A stretch of 64,000 bases of DNA from Xiphophorus maculatus (Eukaryota > Chordata > Actinopteri > Cyprinodontiformes > Poeciliidae): contig NC_036443.1 of NCBI RefSeq assembly GCF_002775205.1, positions 17,460,373 through 17,524,372 of the forward strand, given 5' to 3'. The stretch's first letter is position 1. The number at the start of each line of letters is the position of its first letter. The notes below the pieces were generated by a model. The model was given only the letters and a program-made list of their open reading frames with translations, was not told the origin of the DNA and ran no database searches. The translations under genes were made by a program, and so were the position numbers. Positions 12,661 to 22,800 of this stretch are shown here, in pieces.

Positions 12661-12973
12661 CCACACAGATTCCAGGTTAAGCAAATATTCGTAAATGCAC
12701 GCGTCACATGCGTCAGTAAATCAGTTTGATAATTGCATTTAATTTGAGTAAATAAACTGTAACATCAATACCTAGTGACACATCTGGCAAAGACGTGTGA
12801 ACATCTTTTTTCCAGCAGTATAATCTCACAAATAAAAATGTAAAACAGTTAAATCGTTTATTTTATTTATTTATTCATTTCCAGTAGGGAAAAAACCCAG
12901 ACAAAAGTTATTGTTTGTTTAATATCTTTGTCACACTGCTTGATACCACGGTTACAATGGTGATTTTAAGAAG

Positions 12974-12998
12974 ATATATATATATATAGATATATATT
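12974..12998. repeat. (TA)n microsatellite
   Basis: Alternating TA with one G interruption (ATATATATATAGATATATAT). Simple sequence repeat. Confidence 0.9.
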
Positions 12999-13935
12999 TT
13001 GTGAATGCATTTCATGTAAGTTTGTAATTCAGATATTGCTTGTGTGCATGATTTTAATAATTCATTTGCGTCTTTTAAATTAGCGCTCACTGGTAAGCAT
13101 ATTTAACATGTGTCATTCTCCTGGCAAACCCAAGTCAAATTATCTTGTCAATATGTCTTCAAATGCACCAGAGACCATGACAATGCGACCTGGGCATTTC
13201 AAACATATGAGATGCTAGATTCATGTTTTGTTTTTTCTTTAAAGACACACCTCAACATTCAGACTTCTTTGATAGGGGTCTATTCACATCTCACATTTTT
13301 ACTTGGCAATAGTATCCCAATCCACCTCGCAAAAGACTGGGCTACTAATATTGATTTCTGTTTCAAAACTATTCAGGCTTTTCATTTCCTCCCAGCCAAA
13401 GAGAAGTGAAACTTTCAGAGTGGTGGGTATCTTGCAGGTACATCACATACCCTCTTGTAATGTTTAATAAATCAGGTAAAACAATGTCAATTTGTTTGTA
13501 GTATACTGCCATAACTGAATTCCAATTACCTTCGTAGCACCAAAGACCCATTTGTTCTCCAGTGGGTCTTTGGTAAGGTTAAATATAAATTAATCAAAAT
13601 GAAAAACAGAAACTATTAAATTGGGATTGTTTAATGAGTAAGAATAACTTTAAAGTCCTAATGTTTCAACAAATACAGCTCAGAAATCAACTGAGGCTTA
13701 GGGTGATAAACTTATCTGTCTTTGTGTAGGTTAACTACTGTCTTTTACATAAGATACACCATCACACCTGTGTTCAGCCTTCTGTGACATCAAAAAACCG
13801 TTACAAGCCATCATCTGTTTTGCTGTAATTTTGCTCCAAAAACTGAAATACAGACAGGTAAAGACACAAAAAACATTAATGTAAGTCTCAGTTTGTCAAA
13901 ATGAGGTCAGATGGAAATGTACAAATTCAACAATA

Positions 13936-14568
13936 CAGTCCAGAAAAAAAGTTTCTACCTCCTCACTAAATTCTTCTGTTTTTGAAATTGTTTGTGACAC
14001 TTCAATAAATCAAACTTTTATATAACACAATATATAATCAATGGATGGATAAATTCTGCTCTCTACCAGAAAATTCAGAAGAAAATTGTCATCCATTTGT
14101 AACACTAAACTCAAATAAACTTGTTCACCTGGACCACTTATTAAATAAATGGAATAAAGGTTTTAAAGTGATCCAATCAAAGACTGGATCACTTTAAATT
14201 GCACCATTATGGCAATTGGCAATAAAGTCCAATTGCCATAATGTGCCATGACTTTAAGGAATGAATTTAAGCTGGATGACATTCAATATGGCTCAATTAA
14301 AACAACTCTGCAAAGAAGAGTGGGCAAATTTCCTTCTAGAACCTATATTTAAAGCATTATTGGAGGGGAGGGAATTACTTTTTCATAAAGCACCAGGTTG
14401 GTCATCATAATTCTTTTTCCCTAAAAACTGAAAACATAATTTATTTATTTATTGTATTTAAACCCCGGGTATCTTTGTCTGATATAGAAATTTATTTGAT
14501 GACAAAAAACAAAAACAAAACAAAAAAAAATTAAAAGCAAAAACAAAGGTAGATACTTTCCCAGGACT
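13936..14568 (+). mobile_element. Tc1-type element, internally deleted, flanked by TA
   Basis: The left end (after TA) is CAGTCCAGAAAAAAAGTTTC. The right end, reverse-complemented, is AGTCCTGGGAAAGTATCTAC, and a TA follows it. Near 14295-14330 the plus strand reads QLKQLCKEEWANF-like sequence (CAATTAAAACAACTCTGCAA), the C-terminal block of a Tc1 transposase. The right subterminal part (GGAATTACTTTTTCATAAAG, then CCAGGTTGGT) is typical of this fish family. Two perfect hairpins lie inside. The element ends only about 20 bp from the tlr9 stop. Confidence 0.7.
14440..14445 (-). terminator. Candidate polyadenylation signal of tlr9
   Basis: AATAAA on the minus strand, about 145 bp downstream of the tlr9 stop. 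It lies inside the Tc1-type element, so if used it was supplied by the transposon. Overlapping TTTATTT repeats make the exact hexamer ambiguous. Confidence 0.3.
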
Positions 14569-14588
14569 TAAACTATTTCACTTAACAA

Positions 14589-17500
14589 TCATATAAAACT
14601 TTCACTCATGTTATTGTCATAAAACTTGAGATTATCAGATGATAATGCCATTCTCATCTGGTTCCAGAAAAGGGGTTGAGCTCTTGGGTTTCTCGGCCAG
14701 GACAACACAGACTTCCTGCACAGTCTCTTTCTCAGTTGGAGGTACTTTAGTTTTGGAAACATTTCATCCAAGAGAACCACCACAGCTGCATCAACCTTAA
14801 ATAGAAAGTTTCAAAAGTATTTTAGGGCTATGAAAAGATTACAACGTCCACAGAGCATAAAAAAAAACTGGGAAAATACCTTCTCATCGAGAAGCCTCTG
14901 CTGAACCATGAAGAAAGCTTGTCGGATCACACCGTTGACCAGCTCAGTTCCATTTGTGCTCCTGGACAGCACAAACACTGTCTTCACACTGCTGTGAACA
15001 GCACTGTGTAAATTATCGATACATGAGAGCCCAGGTATCCAGTCCCTCTCTTCTAAACAGAGAGAAAATCTTCTGTGGTCAGAGCATTCCAAGTTAGCAG
15101 TCAGCTCATTGTAAACCCAGTCCCTCACAGCGAGATTCCTGGTGTCAAAAACCACAAAAGCATCGTAGTGATGATCTGACACACCACCGGGCAGCTGGGA
15201 GTAGCCTTTGAGTCCTGCCCAGAAGACTTGCAGGCAGTACCACACATCCCAGCCATAGAGATGCTTCAGCAGAGGAAGAGCAGTAAATGTCACAGATAAG
15301 AAAGAGCAAACCAGGAAGGCTAAGCTACCGAAGATGTCCTGGCAGGAATGTTGGTCTATGGACAGAAGAATCACACCTTGTTGAGAATCTGGGTATCCAC
15401 AGCGCACTCGTGTTGTCAGATAAGGAATGTTTACTGGAGTAGTCCTCAAGTAGACAACAAACCATGAAGTATTACAGTCACATTTAAATGGGTTTTCGTG
15501 CAGGGTGAGTTTCTGAAGGGTGCTCCCCTTTTGAAAGGGTGCAGGTAGATGCTGATGGTTCAACTCTTTGATCTTATTGTGATTGAGATACAGATGCTGC
15601 AAAGACCGTGCTTCATTGAAGAAATTGTCTGGAATAGAGGTAAGATGATTGTGACTCAGGTCCAGAAAGGAAAATTGGTCTCCAAATTTTATTTCCTGTG
15701 AAACCAAATTACTTAGAGAGTTGTAGCTTAGGTCCAGATGACATAAATTGCTCAGAGCTGAAATATTTTGCCAGGGAAAATTCTTCATGGAATTTCTGCT
15801 GATGCAGAGGCTCTGAAGGCTCACTGGGAGGTTACACAGTACTTCTGCTGGGACTGACTTCAGGTTATTGCTGGAGATGTCCAGGAATTTCAGCTTTGTT
15901 AGGTTCTGAAAGAAATGAGCGTATGTGTTGTAGTCAGCATTCCACATGATGTCCAGATGATTACCATTGAAATAGAGGTACTGCAAGGACCTGCTGACCA
16001 GCCTTCGATCTATCCGCATCCCGATGCCATTGTTAGCAAGACTCAGCACTTCCAGGTTAGTCAGATTTTTAAGAAACTCAAAACGATGGCCCATTCCTCT
16101 CATCTTGAAGTGAAAGTCATTATTACTGACATCTAATACCTTCAGTGTAGACTGAAGTTCACTGAAAGCATCGCCACGATAAAGATCCAGCCTATTGAAG
16201 GACATGTTAAGAAAGACTAATTTTGTCATGTTATTGAACTGCCCACCCCTTAATGTCTGACTCATGTAGTTGTATGAAAGGTCTAGACAAACTGCCTTTT
16301 CCATGCCTAAAAACACTCTTTTATTAAGTGATAAGATGTCATTTTGAGAAAGGTCAAAAGATAGCTTTTGCCAACAATACTTATTTTTAAAGCTCAGTAG
16401 AGATGGAATTTGACACTCCCTGCCATTTGTCGTTTCTGGTCCATTAGACTGGTCAGATTCCCAGATGTGGCTACTAGTTCTTGTTTCTTTGTCTGGTATG
16501 AGAGTGTGTACGTCTTGGAAATCACCTGAATACAAGTTCTGGTTCTGACAGCTGTCTGGTTCTGCAATTCCAGATGATCCAGAACAGCATGGAAGGAAAT
16601 TCAGCATATTTTGGGAGAGGTCTATAGCAGTGAGAGATGGTAGCTGCTTCAGGGTAGTCAAATTGCATTCGCTAATAAAGTTCATTCTCAGTTCTAATTT
16701 TGATAGATTTTTGAGTTGAGACAGAACATGGAAACCTTTTTTTGATATGGTATGGAAAAAGTTCCCACTTAGTAAAAGCCTTTGCAGACCCGATATGTTG
16801 CCAATGTATGGAGAGAGATCCAGTTCTCCAAAGGTCTTCAGCGGTTCATAGTTGTAGATGAGGCTAATCCAAGTGAGGCCGGTCAGCTCTTGAAAAAAGG
16901 TGCCATTTTGTATAGCAAACGCCAGCAGATTGTCAGAGATGTCCAGTTCCTTTAAATTCTTCAATGGTCTAAAAAGGCCATCTGGAAACGTTTTTAGAGA
17001 ATTTCCTCTTAAGCTCAGAAATGTGATGGAGCTGTTCTCAGAATGCAGTGAGTTGGGATGCAGCTGGAGAGGGCGATTTTGTGGGCAAGGGAAGCAGGGC
17101 CGCGCTGCATGGTCGCAACGCTGACAGTTCCACTCCAAATTCAGATACTCGAGGGCTGTCAGGTTGGCAAATGACCCTTCTGGGACCTCTGTCATTGTAT
17201 TCTCTCTTAAATCCAGCACCTTCAGTGAGGCTGGCAAGTCTTTTGGGACAGCTGTTACATTATCATACCCTAATGTAAGGTTTTCGAGTTTAGGTAATCC
17301 TCTAAAAACAGTTGCATTGATATAAAAAGACTGATTGCAGGGGTTGGCATAAAAACAGTTCTTGGAGAGTAGCAGAGTCTCTAGATTTGGAGTCTTTAAA
17401 GGGACAAATATGTTAAAGATGCAATTGTACTGCAAATCAAGAAACAGCAAGTTTTCAGGTAAGTTTGGTATAGATGTGAGGCTGTTTCCCGACAGATGCA

Positions 17501-18077
17501 GAGATGTAAGATTTTTAAGGTATTTGAAGGCATGGGGCTCAATTTCCATGTTGCACCCTTGCTGCTCAGGGAGTCTAAGTTGACCTGGGAGACAATTGCC
17601 TTTTATTTTTAAAATATTAACATTTGGGACACCTGCAAATGCGTGGTTCCTCACTGCTTGTACCTTAGTGTCACTCAAATCTATTGATAAAACAGTAGCA
17701 GCCTTAATGATCGGGATGTGCTTGATAGGTCTGTTAGAGCAGTCCACTGTGGTTGAATTCACATCAGCGTCACATGGAAAAAACTGGATGTTGATTGCAT
17801 TTCCATATAGCAGAAACTGAATCACGATAAGAAGAACTTTCTCCAGAGCCTGAAAAAGTGTACCAAATTTCAATAATAGTCAGAAAATACTGTAAAAGCA
17901 TGCAGTTTAACTAAAGATAGTTTATCAATACATTAAATAAATATTGCAGTAAAAGGAGCTTTTAAATCACTGCAAACACACTTTAATTCCCTATGTAAAA
18001 CTTATCCAGTTCTATAGCTTAATATTTTTAAAGGGAAACACTCTATTTACAAGGGTAGAAAAAAGGTCACTTACCAT
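14589..18077 (-). CDS. tlr9: Toll-like receptor 9 (endosomal CpG-DNA receptor), complete
   Basis: TLR9 senses unmethylated CpG DNA in endolysosomes and signals through MyD88. Exons on the minus strand: 18075-18077 (the ATG alone, donor ATG|GTAAGT), 17849-14880 and 14795-14589; total 1,059 aa. The signal peptide is MALEKVLLIVIQFLLYGNA. Leucine-rich repeats carry the Cys cluster CQRCDHAARPCFPC typical of TLR7/8/9, and a Z-loop-like non-repeat insert lies mid-ectodomain (around SGIAEPDSCQNQN). Next come an LRR C-cap (NPFKCDCNTSW), a membrane helix at about 840-862, and a TIR domain at about 896-1045 with box 1 YDAFVVFD, box 2 RDWIPG and box 3 FW. An ORF continuing past 14880 reads through the last intron; the true end is ...NNMSESFI. 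Order of receptor blocks, NCRRCDHA-type cluster and length point to TLR9 rather than TLR7 or TLR8. No disabling change seen. Confidence 0.97.
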
Positions 18078-19605
18078 ATCAGATTAAAAACAAATCATAA
18101 TAGTTTGAGAAAAACTTTGTAAGCGTTATTCCTCTTGAAGAGAAGACAGGGTGTAAATTGTCCAAAGGTGTCTGCAGTAAAACGAAGCAAGATGAATGAA
18201 GAAGTGAAACCATGTGGTCAAATATGCAGTAGTCTGATGCAAAGCATGTGACATAAAACAAGGAACGAGGAACATCAGCTGCAGATTTAACTGATGTAAT
18301 TTAATACACTTTAAAACAATATTTGTTAATGAGTTTTTTGTAATACGCTCTTTAGACTATATTAAAAATAAGTTTATTTTTTTTAGATACTGATTTCCTC
18401 AAAGGGAAGAAAGAGAGGAAATTCTCCAATTCTGAACAAATGTAGATGTCTTGGGCTTTGGGGCATTGACAATCATACTATACAGTTTTGAGATCACCTA
18501 AACCAATATATAATAACTTAAATTGGCTTTATCTTGCACATTTTTTAACATGCACTGTAGAAAAACAATTTTTTTTCTCAGTGTTTGACATTTGGCATAA
18601 CTGTTTCTGTTTAAGGTAAAACTGTTGTAATCTTCTTTCAAGTTCACAAGTTGACATACATTTCCTTATAGTATTTGGCAGAGGTATTATGTAAACTGTT
18701 TGACATTACTCTAAAATTTTGGACCTTCTCACAATACAGTAATTTGCTGAAATTTTTGACTATTCCTCCATACTGCCTTGTAAACTGTTTAATGTCAGAC
18801 GAGAAAAATGCTTATATCTATTCAATCGTATGTGAGAACTGCACCTTTGTAACGGTTCCCTCTGTTAAATAACATTTTGTGCAGGATCACGTATACTGAT
18901 GCAGGCATGTGGTGAAAACAAAAGGCCCACTGTTACAGCTGTGAAAATGTACCACTTCCCCTGCTGTTTCTAAAAATTATCACTCAATCTAAATTTATTA
19001 ACATGCATTGGTACGGGACGTCAGGGACTGCCAAGTGTCGTATGGTGGCTCACAGATGTAGCATCTTTACTAGAAACTGTAAACACAAACAATACATTCA
19101 CTTACAAACAGAAATAAAAGTAAATATTGTTGTCTGCAGAACTTTTAACTATGTGAACAGAAATAATAATAAAAAAAATAACTAAGTCTCTTCTTCCAGT
19201 TTACATATAGTGTTTGGTCAAATGTTTATATTCAACATGGACATGTAATTTACGGTGCATTCAGAAGTGCATTTACCTAAACTTATTGGAAGCCAAAAGT
19301 CTCCTAACTCACCTACACAAAAATGCATTTAAAAACTTGACTGACATAGTGAGCTTTCTTACAATTGTTTTATTAAGTGCACAAAATGGTACAATCAAGA
19401 GATTTAACAAAAAAATAAAAATAAAATCACCCAACCAGAAGAAAATCTCTAAAAAAAAAAAAGACTGATTATAAGTGTTATTCTTTTCATGTAATCAGAG
19501 AGAAAATCAAAAATAATTAAGAGCCCTTTTTGTTTTCTGATTCAAATTACAGAAAAAGAAAAATCAAGTCAGTATCAATAAAATGTTTCCATTGAATCAA
19601 ATATT
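18078..19605. other. Spacer: tlr9 5' leader/promoter and region beyond the apeh 3' end
   Basis: Minus-strand sequence just above 18077 is the tlr9 5' leader. A possible leader acceptor (TTTTACTGCAG) lies near 18172. No CpG island or clear TATA box was seen. The remainder is AT-rich and contains a Sleeping-Beauty-type remnant at about 18640-18840. No gene recognised. Confidence 0.55.
18640..18840. mobile_element. Tc1 / Sleeping-Beauty-type element fragment
   Basis: Contains ordered phrases resembling the untranslated part of salmonid-type Tc1 elements: GTTGACATACATTTCCTTAT, AGTATTTGGCAG, CTTCTCACAATACAGTAATT and TTGACTATTCCTCCATACTG. The TIRs were not defined; a phrase like GTTTGGTCAAATGTTTATAT near 19213 may belong to the same decayed copy. 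Confidence 0.5.
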
Positions 19606-19611
19606 TTTATT
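19606..19611 (-). terminator. Polyadenylation signal of apeh
   Basis: AATAAA on the minus strand, about 240 bp downstream of the apeh stop codon, implying a short 3' UTR that ends near 19.59 kb. Confidence 0.55.
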
Positions 19612-19850
19612 CAAGTGTGGTATTATTATTTTTTTAATTGTTTGTCATTCTCTTATGCAATACTCAAAATTAACAACAATACCCACAGGTACATTATGGG
19701 TTACGCACAGTTAAAGTGTATTCTAGCTGAAGATCAATTGTCAATATTTTGGCTTTGGATTGGGCCTTACAACATAAAAATAAGTTTGCATACACAAATT
19801 AATGTCCTTTAGTCTTTTTGCACATTACAGCTATCTTCATTATGTCACCA

Positions 19851-22800
19851 TCACAGACCTAAGTGTTGAATTATCCACAAAGCGATGTTCATGAAACCAT
19901 CCGATTCTGCATCCACCTTGGAAAGAGAGTGGTTGTTTCCAGGGTACCACAGTAACCTGTGCAAATATATGTTTGAGCATTAATAAACAAACGGCAAAGC
20001 ACGTTGGCTGCATTCATATTGCTGTAAGGGCACCGCCCTGTAACTCAATGTGCCTTTGTGAATAGAAAGCATTTCCATTCGGTAAATGTACAACTTATAT
20101 GTGATGTGCCTAACAAATGCAGTGGTATGTTGGCTTGGTTCAATATATGCTTCCTTAGAGCGTAATAGGAATTCCTAAGGACTATCTGGCATGCTGTCTG
20201 TTTTTAAATTAGGCTGAAAAGTTATGCTGTTATTTGTTTTGTGACGTGAGCGTTGGAAAACACGGGCGGTTGTCATGGTCATCGGGACATGTGACTGGAG
20301 TCTTCCGGCTATTTATACACAAGTTACACACGTATTTGCGGGCAGGGATAGGGAAGCTCACGTGACACCTGTAGCTGCGCTCTATTCTATTCTATTTCAA
20401 ATAGGGATGTATGACGAGAAGGTTCACAGCCACATGTATGTGGATGGTTTTAGAGATCTGAACTATTTGTGCACCACACTTACTGTATGTCACTATGGCA
20501 ACTTTTAATGCGAAAGCTACACGGTCTGTTATGCATGAGGCGCCTGGGTAGTGCTTACCGAACAGGGATCTGCTTTGCTTTCAGAGCTTTGTAGTATTCA
20601 ATTCCTTGCTTGTTAGGCACACGCTTGTCATCTTCCCCTAAAGTCAACAGCACTGGGGTCCGAACCTTAACGAGATAATAACTTACATGACATCACTACA
20701 ACAAAAGTAGTAAAGTCAGAAGTATGCGTCTGAGATTTACATAAATATACCTGAGGGATGTATTTGATCGGGGATTTGTTCAACATCTGCTCCCAAACAG
20801 CAGGATCAGGGAGACAATCTGGACTGTAATCGTAACCTGCCTCAACAACACACCTGCAAAAAAATCAACATTTAATTTACGTCTCCATAAACCAATTATA
20901 AAGCACCACAGTTTTGTAATTGCTCAAGACTTTCACCACAGGAATCACCACATACAGACAAGAGTGTTGGGATGTTTTACAACTAGACCCACCAATCCGG
21001 GATATCCGTGCTGCCAATCATGGAGGCCAAATTGACGACAGGATTGCGAGCCACGCAGGCCTTGTAGAACCCTGGGTACTGGCCAATTAGATGGCAGGCT
21101 AGAAACCCCCCATGGGAGCCTCCAGAAATGGCCACTTTCTCCCTGTCAAACCCGGCGTCTAGGACACTTTCAACAGCAGACTGGAGGAAGTAAAACACAA
21201 ATGACAGACTATGTAAAAGACAATCTGTAAATCCCACAGAGAGTGATCAAGGGAGAACAAAACAAGAACATTTAAAAAGAGCTCCGCTGCAATGAGCCAT
21301 CTTTTACATCTATGGCAACTCAGTCATTATATATAGAGACCAATAGAGTACAAACACTTTACCAAAGGCAATACTGAAATTCATTTGTTTTGAACAGGAG
21401 GTAGAGATGCATTTAAGGCTCATTTCTGTTTGCTTAAAAAATAATCCAATTGTGCACTTGCTCAGCATATACCTATGTAAAAAAAAGTATTATCTCATGG
21501 ACTTTTCACACTTTTTTAATTTTACAACAGTAAACTTTATTGGAGTTTATTAGAATTTTTGTGATATATCAAAACAAAGTAATTCCAGTTCGGTATAGAG
21601 AGTATATAAAAAGAAATTCACTCTGAAGATGGACAATTGGAAAATGAGAGGACTTGAACTTTATCAGCAGAAGGCTTATTTTTGTGTTTATTAGGTCCTC
21701 AAATGGTGCTAGTTATGTTCTTACCTGAACATCCTTGACATCCTGGGAACCCACATTGCCCAGCAGTGAGAGGATGCTGTCCTGGCCAAAACCAAGAGAG
21801 CCACGATAGTTGACTAAAAACAGAAAACGCACATTCAGAAGCATTCCCACAAGCACCAACATACCTGGTAATGTTTAGCTGTATTTTTATGTAGATAAAT
21901 GCATACTAAATTTCAATACAGATTTCTTAGATTTATTTATGCAACATATGCATTGTTGGAGGATTTGAAACAAAGTTACCTGAGAAATTATTTTTTTCTG
22001 AACGATGATTTTCCGAATCTTTCTTGTGTTTTGCAAAAACATACAGAAAACTCATACTGGCTGCTTCGTCCAACAAATACCACAGAGATTTTTTCAAAGA
22101 AAAAAACACTAAAGTTTTGCAGCTTTTCCAAGAAGAAACCAAGAAACGCTTTAAAAAGAACCAAAGGTGTGAACTCAGTGTATACTCAGCATGATGCAGC
22201 TAAATTCATAATCAGTTCTCTTTTGAGAACCCAACAACTACGACCTTTCACAAAAGGTTTTAGTTTTTATACCTTTAATAAAAGGTTTTTGATGCATTTT
22301 TTTGCATCAAAAAAATTATAGAAATTCTACTGATCTTTTCCTTAGTTTATGTCTTTCACACCACACTATTAATGACAAAAACAATTAAGAATCAAATTAT
22401 GAAAAAAAGTAATCCCAAGACATTTAGAACATTCAAAAAGGCAACTTAATTTTTTTTCTCCTTAATAGCACTGTTCATATTTAACAGGTATGATTGCTTT
22501 GCAATTAGGCCTTTGGGTTTATGTGCTCTAGAACTGCAAATGCAACTTCCACTTTCCAGCGAGACCGAGACTGCTTTCTGAGAATGTTTCCCACACACGA
22601 CCTTTACCATTTACTCCACCAATTCAATTATCAAGGTAGAAGCAGACTGCAAAGGCATTCCTACTCCTAAGAACCTATAAGATTTCTTTAAAAAGGCTAT
22701 TTACCTTCAACCTAAAGTAAGCACCCAATCGATCTATAATCTAGAGTTACTATGTTGTAGAAATGCTTACAGAAAAGGACACATAAAAACTTAATGTTAA

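Larger units (their letters stand above)
12661..14588. other. Spacer between the erc2-like promoter and the tlr9 3' end
   Basis: No gene seen. It contains a TA microsatellite (12974-12998), unassigned AT-rich sequence, and a Tc1-type element (13936-14568) that abuts the tlr9 stop codon. Any tlr9 3' UTR must pass through that element. Confidence 0.7.

Noticed and set aside
14811-14879. C-terminal tail of the long tlr9 ORF (VFSQFFFML...)
   Set aside because: It is intron read-through: a GT donor at 14879 and an AG acceptor at 14796 restore the conserved TIR end.
17850-17873. Start of tlr9 at the in-frame Met at 17873 (MKFGTLFQ)
   Set aside because: The preceding bases form a good acceptor (CACTTTTTCAG) and the ATG|GTAAGT exon at 18075-18077 gives a proper signal peptide.
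20275-20508. 77-codon plus-strand ORF in the last apeh intron
   Set aside because: No family resemblance. The region is better explained as regulatory or neutral intron sequence.
21899-22321. 140-codon plus-strand ORF inside an apeh intron
   Set aside because: Low-complexity Phe/Lys/Ser sequence from AT-rich DNA with small hairpins; no domain and no splice-consistent context.
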